From positions 1 through 62,169 of the forward strand of contig CAIPBM010000191.1 in NCBI GenBank assembly GCA_903863295.1: DNA of 62,169 bases, read 5' to 3'. Origin of the DNA: an uncultured Verrucomicrobiota bacterium. Its GTDB lineage: Bacteria > Verrucomicrobiota > Verrucomicrobiia > Methylacidiphilales > UBA1321. Shown piece after piece: positions 16,235 through 24,724 of the stretch. The notes beneath the pieces are model-generated. The model was not told the DNA's origin, searched no databases, and saw only the letters and a program-made list of their open reading frames with translations. Position 1 is the first letter of the stretch. Each line of letters begins with the position of its first letter. The position numbers and the translations under genes were made by a program.

Positions 16235-17368
16235 ATGTCTGCAGCCGCCCCCGCCATCAGCCACACTGACGAAACCAACGCCCGCATCCTGGCGATTTCC
16301 GAGGATCGCATCGCCGGTTTCGTCCGGAATCCGATGCAGGAGATCGCCCGCGGCTGCGATTTGCCCGTCGATCTCGTCATCGAGCGCATCCGCGCCATGC
16401 TCCGTGCCGGCACCATTCGCCGCGTGCGGCAGACCCTGATGGCGACCGATCTCGCCCCCGGCGCCCTCGTCGCGTGGGAGGTCGATGCCGAGCGCCTCGA
16501 TGCCGCCTTCGACTACATGTTCCAGCAGGATCCCTTCTCGGGCCATGTCGTTCTTCGCTCCACGGACGCAGCGACGGCCGGATCGCAATACAAGCTTTGG
16601 ACCACGTTGAAAGTTCCGCATGGATTTTCCATGAAAAAGCATGCCGACTTTCTTCGCGATAAAGTTGGGGCCAAGCACTATCGCCTGATGCCCGCCAAGG
16701 GAATCTTCGCGCTCGGAGTCGGTCATACACGACGCAAAAGCATGGAACCGGGGGCCAAGGCTGCCGAAGCCGCGGAGATGCATGTGGTCCGCGAAGTGAA
16801 ACTGAGCGAACTCGAATGGCGTGTCCTGATGTCGCTCAAGCGCGACTTGGCTCCAGAGGAGATCGGAGAGAATCTGTGGGAAGCCCGCGCCCGTGAGGCC
16901 GATTTGCCCCTGCCCGTTTTTTGCGAGATCGCGGAGAGCCTCGACGAGCGGAAGGTCATTGGACGCTTCTCGACTTTCCTGGAGCACGTCAAACCTACCG
17001 CTACCGGCGAGCGGGTAACCCGTTTCAACGCACTCTTTCATTGGGCGGTTCCGGCCGGTCGGGAGATTGAGGCCGGGCGGGAAATCGGACGTCACCACAT
17101 CCTCACCCACTGTTACTGGCGTGAGGGCGGCCCTGAATTCAAGGATGTCAATATCATGGCCGTGGCTCATGGCACCGACCGCGATCTCGTTCGGGCGCAC
17201 AAAGCCGCCATCGATGAGCATTTGCAGAAAATCGGCATGCCTTTCAGCTACACCAATATATTCTGGGGCGGTCGCAGCGAGATCAAGCCCTCCGAGATCG
17301 CCCCGGCTGCCTATGCCGAATGGTGTCAGGCAACGGGCATCGATCCTGACTCGATGCGAAGCGAATAA
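16235..17368 (+). CDS. Lrp/AsnC-like two-module protein, AhbA-AhbB siroheme decarboxylase-like fusion
   Basis: 377 residues containing two copies of a wHTH plus AsnC-type ligand domain. Module 1 (15-165) contains IRAMLRAGTIRRVRQTLMAT; module 2 (190-370) contains LDERKVIGRFSTFLEH and NALFHWAVP. In heme d1 and alternative heme synthesis, AhbA/AhbB (and NirD/L/G/H) have this layout and decarboxylate siroheme, so it may be an enzyme and not a transcription factor. Fusion of both halves in one chain is visible here. A Fur-family gene is divergent to it, which fits an iron or tetrapyrrole link. Catalytic residues cannot be confirmed without alignment. Annotation as a regulator is the alternative. 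Confidence 0.7.
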   Translation: MSAAAPAISHTDETNARILAISEDRIAGFVRNPMQEIARGCDLPVDLVIERIRAMLRAGTIRRVRQTLMATDLAPGALVAWEVDAERLDAAFDYMFQQDPFSGHVVLRSTDAATAGSQYKLWTTLKVPHGFSMKKHADFLRDKVGAKHYRLMPAKGIFALGVGHTRRKSMEPGAKAAEAAEMHVVREVKLSELEWRVLMSLKRDLAPEEIGENLWEARAREADLPLPVFCEIAESLDERKVIGRFSTFLEHVKPTATGERVTRFNALFHWAVPAGREIEAGREIGRHHILTHCYWREGGPEFKDVNIMAVAHGTDRDLVRAHKAAIDEHLQKIGMPFSYTNIFWGGRSEIKPSEIAPAAYAEWCQATGIDPDSMRSE

Positions 17369-17389
17369 GTGGCGTTAGCCGCTTCGCCG

Positions 17390-19267
17390 TCAACTGCCTA
17401 GCGCACTGATGGCCGCCTCGATCACCTGCTGGAGTTTCTCCAGTTTGTAGGGCTTTTCGAGCACCGCGCTGAAACCGAATTTTCCGCAATCGAGCATGAC
17501 CGGGTGGTCGAGATGGCCGCTGCTGGCGATGACCCGGGCCTGGGGGTCGATCTTCTTGATGGTGTGGACGGCGTCCTGTCCACCTACGCCATTCGGAATG
17601 ACCAAGTCCATCATCACCACATCGAAGGGTTCGCCCTGCGACTTCGATTTGGCATAGGCCGCGATGGCTTGGGAGCCATCCGTGCAGGTGGTGACCTCGT
17701 AGCCGAGGTGACCGAGCATGCGGCTGACGATATCGAGGATCATCTGCTCGTCGTCCATGAGCAGGATGCGTTTTTTCTGGCCAGGCTTGGGCATGGAAAG
17801 ACCGCCTGTCCTCGTGGGAGAGGAAGTTGGCACCACAGTCGGTGCGGCCGTGGAAGCGCTTGGTGGAGCGGGCTTGGTATCGCCTTTCGCCATGGGGATA
17901 TAAACGGAGACAGTCGTCCCAACTCCGGGCGTTGAATCGATCAGGATGGTTCCTCCCATCCGTTGGATGGAAGAAAGAGCCGTCGTCAATCCGAGCCCCT
18001 GGGAGCCATGGCGCGTGGTAAAGTAGGGCTCAAAGACGCGAGGCAACGATTTTTCCGAGATGCCATGCCCCTGGTCCTGAATGTGGAGACAGACATAATC
18101 TCCCGCCTTCAGCGGCAGATCGGGACGGTGGGCAAATTGCTCGTGCGGAATGCTCTCCGCCGTAAATCTCACCACACCCTTATCCATCGCCTGAACCGAA
18201 TTGGTGACGATGTTACGAATGGCGTGGTTGAAGGCCTCCTGGTCAACTTCCAGGTCAGGCAGGTTCCGGGCAAAAAGATATTCCGCCCGGATCATGGTTC
18301 CACGCAAGACGGGGGTGACCGCTTCCTGCACCGCCGTCTCAAGTGAAACTCGAACCTTGGGCGAATTGGTGTGCGGCGAGATGGAAAACATCTGCTCGAT
18401 CAAATCGCGGGCACGCTGGAGCGAACGCTCAATTTCGTTGAGGCGAACGGCGACGGCGTTGTGGGGACCGTTGAGGTTTTTCGCAATGGTGAGATTGCCC
18501 ACGACGTTGGTCAGAATCTGGTCAAAATCTCGCGCCATCGCCTCAACCATGCCCGCCGCGGTCGCCTCTGTTGAGGCCATGGCTAACGCTTCCGCCAGCT
18601 TGGTTTTTTCCGTGGTATCAACGCTGATGAGCACTACGGAGTCGATGTGGCCTTCCGCATCGGGAATCGGGATGATCTCAGTTTGGAGATTGACCCATCC
18701 ACCCTCCTTTTGCTGCAGACGAAATTCTCCTTGCTGGGCCGTCCCGTGAGCAATGGCCTCGTCGAGCAATCCGGTAGCCCGCGCCTGGTCGTCGGGATGA
18801 ATTTCGGAAAGGGCATAAGTCCCGGCCAACTCCTGCGGCTCATAGCCGAGCGCATGGCTGTAGGCCGGGTTGTTCCAAATGCGGTGACCTTGCCGGTCCG
18901 TCATCACGATCAAGTCGGAGACGGCTTCCGTCATCACCTGGAAAAGTTTCCGCTGCTGGCCCCATTCGGCTTCGGCCTGGCTCCACTGCTCAAGCGTGCG
19001 CCGATTTTCTGCGAGTTCCTCCCGCAATTTTTTGACCTCGGCATCCGCGCTTCCGGACGACGGAGCGGGCACGGCTGCGGGAGGCAGGGACGTGATCAGT
19101 TGCGAAGAAGTCGATTTCTTCTCCAGTAGGCTACTGGAGAGATTAATTTTTGATGGCGGTTCAGTCTTCTTTGGCGCGGGTGCCGAGCCTCCCGGGGCAG
19201 TCCCATCCAATCGTAGAACAATCGGCCTTCTGGGCATCGACTGGGTTCTTGTTGGCACATCTTTCAC
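17390..19267 (-). CDS. PAS-containing hybrid histidine-kinase-like protein lacking the phospho-accepting histidine
   Basis: 625 residues: a Pro/Ser-rich N terminus, a coiled segment (74-105), a PAS domain (108-220), a dimerisation region, a HATPase domain (330-458), a Pro/Ala linker and a receiver domain (499-622). ATP-binding boxes are intact: N box NIVTNSVQAM, DQGHGI, FEPYFTTR, GSQGLGLT. The receiver has D505/D506, D554 and K605. At the H box the usual AHDFNN reads ARDFDQ, with R246 in the histidine position (codon CGA). It is likely a phosphatase, ATP sensor or pseudokinase. The GTG start is preceded by AGGAAAG, one of the few good ribosome sites here. There is no transmembrane segment, so it is cytoplasmic. 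Confidence 0.88.
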   Translation of the reverse strand: MKDVPTRTQSMPRRPIVLRLDGTAPGGSAPAPKKTEPPSKINLSSSLLEKKSTSSQLITSLPPAAVPAPSSGSADAEVKKLREELAENRRTLEQWSQAEAEWGQQRKLFQVMTEAVSDLIVMTDRQGHRIWNNPAYSHALGYEPQELAGTYALSEIHPDDQARATGLLDEAIAHGTAQQGEFRLQQKEGGWVNLQTEIIPIPDAEGHIDSVVLISVDTTEKTKLAEALAMASTEATAAGMVEAMARDFDQILTNVVGNLTIAKNLNGPHNAVAVRLNEIERSLQRARDLIEQMFSISPHTNSPKVRVSLETAVQEAVTPVLRGTMIRAEYLFARNLPDLEVDQEAFNHAIRNIVTNSVQAMDKGVVRFTAESIPHEQFAHRPDLPLKAGDYVCLHIQDQGHGISEKSLPRVFEPYFTTRHGSQGLGLTTALSSIQRMGGTILIDSTPGVGTTVSVYIPMAKGDTKPAPPSASTAAPTVVPTSSPTRTGGLSMPKPGQKKRILLMDDEQMILDIVSRMLGHLGYEVTTCTDGSQAIAAYAKSKSQGEPFDVVMMDLVIPNGVGGQDAVHTIKKIDPQARVIASSGHLDHPVMLDCGKFGFSAVLEKPYKLEKLQQVIEAAISALGS

Positions 19268-19499
19268 GATGCTTTCCTGAGTAAAGGGAGGGAGATCACG
19301 TGGGGAGACAAAGGTAACATGTTCTGACTGGAGCTTACCAGTAAGCAGAATTCGTGCTTAGCTCTCTGAATGAGTAATTTAGCCACTTAAATTATGCAAG
19401 CAAAAACCTGCCATCGGCAGCTTGCTACAAAAAGGCGAACCTGTCAGGAGAATTGTGCAGGAGACTGGCTCGTTACAATCCGTAAGTGTATGCGCTGTC

Positions 19500-19529
19500 T
19501 AAAAGAGCGACGCCCCTCCAGGGCGTCGC
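19500..19529 (-). terminator. rho-independent terminator of cysK
   Basis: Read on the minus strand, the stem GCGACGCCC-TGGAG-GGGCGTCGC is followed by TCTTTT. It lies 46 bases past the cysK stop. A second weaker hairpin (GCCAAGT...ACTTGGC) sits between them. Confidence 0.65.
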
Positions 19530-19575
19530 AACACATATATATGCCAAGTCTCACTTGGCCGGGGAAAGTCAGAGC

Positions 19576-20538
19576 TTAAGCTCCGACTTCCTTGCGCGCT
19601 TCTTCGGCGAGGGCCGTCGAGAGATAGCGTTCGCCCGTGCTGCAACCAATGGTCACAATCAGCTTCCCCTTGTTCTCGGGACGTTTGGCGACCTGAATGG
19701 CTGCAAAAACGTTGGCACCGGTGGAAATACCGACGAGCAAGCCTTCCTCCTTGGCCAGACGACGCGCCATGGCGAGAGCATCATCATTGGTCACGGTAAC
19801 CACCTCATCGACAATCTTCAGATGAAGATTACCGGGAACAAAGCCCGCGCCCGTGCCCTGGATCTTGTGGGGACCGGGCTTGAGCGGTTCCCCGGCAAGC
19901 GTCTGCGTGATGACCGGAGAATCCTTCGGCTCAACCGCGATCGCCTTGAAGGACGGTTTGCGTTCCTTGATCACTTCCGAGACGCCCGTGATGGTGCCGC
20001 CGGTACCGACCGCAGCGACGAGGATATCAACCTTGCCATCCGTATCGCTCCAGATTTCTTCGGCCGTCGTCTTCTTATGGATTTCCGGATTGGCCGGATT
20101 TTCAAACTGCTGCGGGATAAAGGCGTTCGGCGTCTCTTCAAGGATCGCCTTCGCTTTGGCGATCGCGCCCTTCATGCCTTCGGCGGCGGGTGTCAGCACC
20201 AATTTAGCACCCAGCAACGCCAGCAACGTGCGACGTTCCAGCGACATGCTTTCCGGCATCGTGAGGATGAGCTTGTAGCCCTTGGCTGCCGCCACAAACG
20301 CCAGCGCGATACCCGTGTTGCCGGAAGTCGGTTCAACAATGATCGTGTCTTTCGTGATCTTGCCCGCTTTTTCGCCCGCTTCAATCATGGCCAGGCCGAT
20401 ACGATCCTTGACGCTGCCCAGCGGATTGAAAAACTCGGCCTTGAGCGCGATGGTCGCATCGAGACCTTCGGTGACGCGATTTAACTTGATCAACGGAGTA
20501 CGGCCAATGGTCTCAAGGACACTGTTGTAGATAGGCAT
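19576..20538 (-). CDS. cysK: cysteine synthase A (O-acetylserine sulfhydrylase)
   Basis: 320 residues. The PLP-binding lysine K44 lies in [11 protein letters not shown]; the substrate loop [10 protein letters not shown] and the phosphate-binding GTGGTITG are intact. The length and order match CysK (fold type II PLP enzymes), which condenses O-acetylserine with sulfide to make cysteine. CysM or cystathionine beta-synthase homologues are less likely given the motifs and lack of extra domains. It has its own terminator, and no sulfur gene is adjacent. Confidence 0.93.
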   Translation of the reverse strand: MPIYNSVLETIGRTPLIKLNRVTEGLDATIALKAEFFNPLGSVKDRIGLAMIEAGEKAGKITKDTIIVEPTSGNTGIALAFVAAAKGYKLILTMPESMSLERRTLLALLGAKLVLTPAAEGMKGAIAKAKAILEETPNAFIPQQFENPANPEIHKKTTAEEIWSDTDGKVDILVAAVGTGGTITGVSEVIKERKPSFKAIAVEPKDSPVITQTLAGEPLKPGPHKIQGTGAGFVPGNLHLKIVDEVVTVTNDDALAMARRLAKEEGLLVGISTGANVFAAIQVAKRPENKGKLIVTIGCSTGERYLSTALAEEARKEVGA

Positions 20539-20697
20539 AAATTAAGAGGTAGAGGAGGTTTGTTTACTGTTTCGATAGACAATAGCCAATAACCCTCCCC
20601 TGACGCAACTTCGTTTTTCGCCCCTTCGCCATGACGGGATGGTCTTGTTCCTCCTCTTGCCAGCCGGTTAACTTCCCGCTTGGATGCAAGGCACGTT

Positions 20698-22269
20698 ATG
20701 AAATTCCTCGAAAAATGGGAACGGCAGCTTGGCCGGTTAAGCGAGGAACGCTTTTACCTCGTCGTCCTGTCCGTCCTGGCGCTGATTTTCGCCGTCGTCG
20801 CGATCAATTTCGCCATCGGTTTGCACCGCAATTTTTTGACCATCGCGTGCGATACGGCCGCCTTTCAGAGCGCCATTGTCAACACTCTCCATGGCAACTT
20901 TTTCCGCGATACGGCCTATGATGGACCCAACATGCTTGGGCTCCACAGCATGTTCATTGTGCTGCTGCTCGCCCCGATCTACGCGTTCTGGCCGTCGGTC
21001 GATCTGCTTTTTGCGCTGCAGATTCTCGCCATCTATAGCACGGTGATTCCGCTTTATCTCGTCGCACTGGAAATCCTGCGCCGACCTCTCCCAGCGTTTC
21101 TCATTGCGGCGGCAGCGTTGGTCAGCCCCATGTTTTTGCAGATGGCCATGGCCCCCTTCCATCCCGAGTCATGGATCCTGGCTGCCGTGCTCTGGTCCTA
21201 TTATTTTTATCTTCGAAACCAACCAAGGGCATTTTGGATCAGCTTCATCCTTGCCGTGATCAGCGGAGAACAAGCGGCTTTGATTTATGCCGCCTTGGGA
21301 ATTGCCCTCTTGTTGTCGGACGACGGGATTGCCTGGCGAAAGCGATATGGAATTTGGGCCTTGGCTGCGGGCGCAGGTTGGTTTCTCTTCTCGACCGGAG
21401 TATTGGTGCCGCTGATGCGATCTCCGGATCAGCATAATCTCGTTGCTTACCACTACGCGGGCTGGGGCCTTGAATCAGGAGCTTCCGATCGACGCATCGA
21501 GACCGCTTCGGACTTGGCCGCAGCCGTGCCCGAGGATCCTTTCATGGCCTTGACGTTGCTGCTCAATTATAATCGCTGGCTTCATGTGCTTGGCATTGTC
21601 GGGGCGCCTCTCCTGCTCGCGTTTCTCTCGCGCCGGACTCTCATTTTGCTCCTGCCTTTCCCTGTCTACTTTCTGATGAGCAGCCAGGAATTTTTTCTCG
21701 GGTTCCATGCTTATTTCTATGAATTTGCCTTCCTTGCCGGTTACCTCGCTCTGATTCTCTTTTTAAAAAATTGGGAGGTGGCGACCCGACTGGGAATGAC
21801 CGTATTGGCCACCACGGCTTTTTTAAACGTCCTCCTGGCTTCCTCCGTGGTCGGCCATTATGGCGAATTATGGGGAGGCGAAAACGCTCCACTGACCGAT
21901 GCGCTGCACGATATTTTTGACAAGATTCCCCCAGAAGCGGCTGTTTACAGCCCGCATCGCTTCAGCGCTTATCTCTCCAATCGCACGGACATGGTCATGG
22001 GCGATTTGCGGGAGGAAAAACTCGACTTCAATTCGATGCTCGAATCACGGTATGGCACGACAAATGTTCACTCTGACCAAATCGAATACATCGTCTGCGA
22101 TTTACAGAACGATCAATGCGGGTGGCGGCAAGGCGGCTACAAAAAAGAAGATACCAAAAATCGGGCTGATAATCTGAACACCTTGCTTCAAACCGGCCAA
22201 TGGAAGGTTTTCTGGTCTCAACATGACGTCGTGATTCTCCAAAGGAAAGGTCGCGACAATCCAAAATGA
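20698..22269 (+). CDS. DUF2079 polytopic membrane protein
   Basis: 523 residues from the ATG at 20698, preferred over an in-frame TTG at 20680 because AAGG precedes it. At least ten hydrophobic segments are followed by a soluble C-terminal region after about residue 400. The early AFQSAIVNTLHGNFF segment matches DUF2079, a family related in topology to GT-C glycosyltransferases. Donor and acceptor are unknown. Its stop overlaps the methyltransferase start (ATGA), so the two are translationally coupled and may modify the same envelope glycan or lipid. Confidence 0.85.
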   Translation: MKFLEKWERQLGRLSEERFYLVVLSVLALIFAVVAINFAIGLHRNFLTIACDTAAFQSAIVNTLHGNFFRDTAYDGPNMLGLHSMFIVLLLAPIYAFWPSVDLLFALQILAIYSTVIPLYLVALEILRRPLPAFLIAAAALVSPMFLQMAMAPFHPESWILAAVLWSYYFYLRNQPRAFWISFILAVISGEQAALIYAALGIALLLSDDGIAWRKRYGIWALAAGAGWFLFSTGVLVPLMRSPDQHNLVAYHYAGWGLESGASDRRIETASDLAAAVPEDPFMALTLLLNYNRWLHVLGIVGAPLLLAFLSRRTLILLLPFPVYFLMSSQEFFLGFHAYFYEFAFLAGYLALILFLKNWEVATRLGMTVLATTAFLNVLLASSVVGHYGELWGGENAPLTDALHDIFDKIPPEAAVYSPHRFSAYLSNRTDMVMGDLREEKLDFNSMLESRYGTTNVHSDQIEYIVCDLQNDQCGWRQGGYKKEDTKNRADNLNTLLQTGQWKVFWSQHDVVILQRKGRDNPK

Positions 22270-23066
22270 ACGTCGATTTCTACAAGAACAACCAAGGTTA
22301 CTCGGAGAAACTCCGCGACTCCGATCCGCGCAAGTTTCAATCCGCGCCCGTTCTTTGTCCGAACCAGTCCTTTTATCTCAAGTATGCCCGCTCCCTTTGC
22401 CAGGGATTGCCGCAGCGGGCGCCCATTCTTGATGTCGGCTGCGGAGTGGGACAAGTGGTACGCGACCTCACGGCCTGGGGCTTCCAGGCCTTCGGCGTCG
22501 ATGTTTCCCAGACGAGCATCGCCATGGCCCGCCAACATTCCCCGACCTGCCAGGTTTACGACGGCAGGAAGCTTCCCTTCAACAACCGCTCCTTCAGCGC
22601 GGTGGGCGCGTTCAATGTGCTTGAGCATGTCCGCGATCCCGTCTACTTCCTCGACGAAATGCATCGCGTCCTTCTCCCCGGCGGCACGATGGTGGTTTCC
22701 AGTCCCAATTTCTTCCGCGTCATCGGCTGGCGCGACTATCATCCCCGCATGCAGGGTTTCGCCCAAAAGATGCGGAATCTGCGGACCCTCTGGCGCCACT
22801 CGAACCATTACTCGCGCGATCCCGGTGCGGTGGTCTTTGAAAAATTGACCCCGATCATCCGCGACAATCCCATGCCGGACGACGACGCCATCGTCGCCAC
22901 GAATTCGATCGATATCCGCCAGTATTTCCGCATGCGAAAATTCCGCTGGATTCACGTCTCCTGCGTGGATCGCCCCGTCCCGATGATTCTGGAAGCGGTC
23001 CTCGACGCCACTCCCCTTCGCTTCCTGATGTTGAACAGTTTCGTCATCGCGCAAAAGTCGGGCTAG
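22266..23066 (+). CDS. class I SAM-dependent methyltransferase
   Basis: 266 residues with motif I ILDVGCGVGQVVRDL, the acidic loop GVDVSQTSI and motif IV FSAVGAFNVLEHV, as in Methyltransf_11 enzymes. It overlaps the DUF2079 membrane-protein gene by 4 bases. The substrate is unknown; the coupling suggests a lipid- or glycan-linked target. Confidence 0.88.
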   Translation: MNVDFYKNNQGYSEKLRDSDPRKFQSAPVLCPNQSFYLKYARSLCQGLPQRAPILDVGCGVGQVVRDLTAWGFQAFGVDVSQTSIAMARQHSPTCQVYDGRKLPFNNRSFSAVGAFNVLEHVRDPVYFLDEMHRVLLPGGTMVVSSPNFFRVIGWRDYHPRMQGFAQKMRNLRTLWRHSNHYSRDPGAVVFEKLTPIIRDNPMPDDDAIVATNSIDIRQYFRMRKFRWIHVSCVDRPVPMILEAVLDATPLRFLMLNSFVIAQKSG

Positions 23067-23116
23067 ACTAAACCGTCCGCTATAAGATGCCGGTCAAAGA
23101 GCCTGCTTAAGGCAGG

Positions 23117-23377
23117 TCATTTTCCTGATCTTCTTTTCCAAAGATATCTCAAGATGGAGAACAGTCCCGAAAAGCGAAACGAGGGATCAATATAGCGTTC
23201 GAGGACATAGAAGGCGAAATAATAGGCGCGGCAGAAAGCCCAGATGGCGAGGGCGAGGAGCAGGAAGATGCGCCACTCGGGCAACTCCACCAAGATCAAT
23301 GCGGATGCGATCAGGCCAATGGCCAGAAAGAGGATGACCTTCACCCACATCGACCGGGGAGACTGGAGGTCGCGCAT
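23117..23377 (-). CDS. small inner-membrane protein, unknown
   Basis: 86 residues with two hydrophobic segments (VILFLAIGLIASALILV and FLLLALAIWAFCRAYYF) and a basic C terminus (LWKRRSGK). It starts 10 bases after the TldE-like gene stops, on the same strand, so it probably belongs to that operon. No family recognised. Confidence 0.7.
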   Translation of the reverse strand: MRDLQSPRSMWVKVILFLAIGLIASALILVELPEWRIFLLLALAIWAFCRAYYFAFYVLERYIDPSFRFSGLFSILRYLWKRRSGK

Positions 23378-23386
23378 GGGCTGAGA

Positions 23387-24724
23387 CTAGACGGCGTCCG
23401 AGACACTCGACAGCGCAAAGTCGTCCACGAGCAACGTCGGCACCGCGATGGGAAGACCGATCGATTCCTCCCCGTAGGCGCGCAGGGCGGGGCCCATGGC
23501 GATGACCTTGTTCAACATGGCCACAGGGCTTTGGTTGAAGCGGAAATTGCAGACAGGCTTGACGATTTCGCCGTGCTCAATAAGGAAAACGCCATCGCGG
23601 GTCAGACCGGTCAACAAGACGGTCTGCGGATCAACTTCCCGGATGTACCAGAACCGGGTGATGAGCAGGCCTCGCTTGGTCTGCTTGATCATCTCCTCTG
23701 TCGTGGTGGTGCCCCCCTTCATGACCAGCGTGGTTGGTGAAGGCACGGGCGCGCGCTTCGTCTTGTCGGCCCAATAGCGGCCACATTGGAGGTTTTTCAG
23801 TACGCCGTCCTCAATCCAGACCGTGCGCTGGGCCGGTTGGCCATCATCAGAATAAATGCTTCCGGGCACGAGTGGATCATTCGGATCTGAGTAAATGGTC
23901 ACGTTCTTGCCGAAGACCGTTTCGCCCAGAAGCGATCCGCCTCCCTTCTTCGTGGCGAAGCTGCGGCCTTCATCCGCGGCGCGCTGGTCAAACTCCTCAC
24001 CCACAAGGATGCCGATCAAATCGGAGACAGCAGACGGTTCCAGGATCACGGTATACTTGCCGGGCTCCAGCTTGATGGGCTTCTGCGATTTGACGGCCTT
24101 GTCCGTCGCCACCGTCCCCATGGCGGCGGCATCAAGCTTACTAAAATCCTGGTAGGTTGTGCCCGCCCAGCCCGCGCCGGTTCCGTCCGGCGTGCGGGCG
24201 GTGACCGTATGCAGGACGTTGGTCGACTGGTTGCTGACGAAGAGGCCTTTGCTGCTGCCGAAGCTCGAAAAGGTGGTTCCGACTTCCAGAAAGCCAGAGG
24301 CCTGCACGTTTTTGTCCTGCGCTTGTTTCAGGACGGGAAGAATCGCACGGGCGAGCTGATCCGAAGTGGCAGCCTGGGTGGAGGCGGAGAAAGCTGTGCC
24401 CGTCGCATATTTCTGCGGACCGAGCGGCGGCATGAACTCGGGATTTTCCGGGGCAAGTTTCGCCGTATTTTCGGAAGCCGACACGAGGGCAGCGAGCGCA
24501 TCGTCGCTGAGATCAGTTCCGGTGGCGGAACCGCTCTGCTTGCCGAAATGGGATTCAACGGTGATTTCAATGGAGCTGGGTGCGCCATTGGTCGTCGCCA
24601 TGTTTTGGGCGTAACGGACGTGACGGCTTTCCCCGCAACGGATTGAGACGACACACGATTCGGCCTGGGAAAGACCGAGGACTTTTTTCGTGATCGCCTG
24701 GGCATCGGCTTCGCTCAGGATCAT
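23387..24724 (-). CDS. TldE/PmbA-like subunit of a TldD-type metalloprotease
   Basis: 445 residues of the TldD/PmbA fold: LDAAAMGTVATDKAV, then SVAS-type segments and the C-terminal NFRFNQSPVAMLNKV motif. It lacks the HExxxH zinc motif, as expected for the TldE (PmbA) partner. TldD/TldE heterodimers process peptides such as microcin B17 and act in antitoxin turnover in Escherichia coli. The ATG overlaps the TldD stop by 4 bases and has an AAGGAG ribosome site within the tldD end. No signal peptide is visible, unlike its partner. Confidence 0.88.
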   Translation of the reverse strand: MILSEADAQAITKKVLGLSQAESCVVSIRCGESRHVRYAQNMATTNGAPSSIEITVESHFGKQSGSATGTDLSDDALAALVSASENTAKLAPENPEFMPPLGPQKYATGTAFSASTQAATSDQLARAILPVLKQAQDKNVQASGFLEVGTTFSSFGSSKGLFVSNQSTNVLHTVTARTPDGTGAGWAGTTYQDFSKLDAAAMGTVATDKAVKSQKPIKLEPGKYTVILEPSAVSDLIGILVGEEFDQRAADEGRSFATKKGGGSLLGETVFGKNVTIYSDPNDPLVPGSIYSDDGQPAQRTVWIEDGVLKNLQCGRYWADKTKRAPVPSPTTLVMKGGTTTTEEMIKQTKRGLLITRFWYIREVDPQTVLLTGLTRDGVFLIEHGEIVKPVCNFRFNQSPVAMLNKVIAMGPALRAYGEESIGLPIAVPTLLVDDFALSSVSDAV

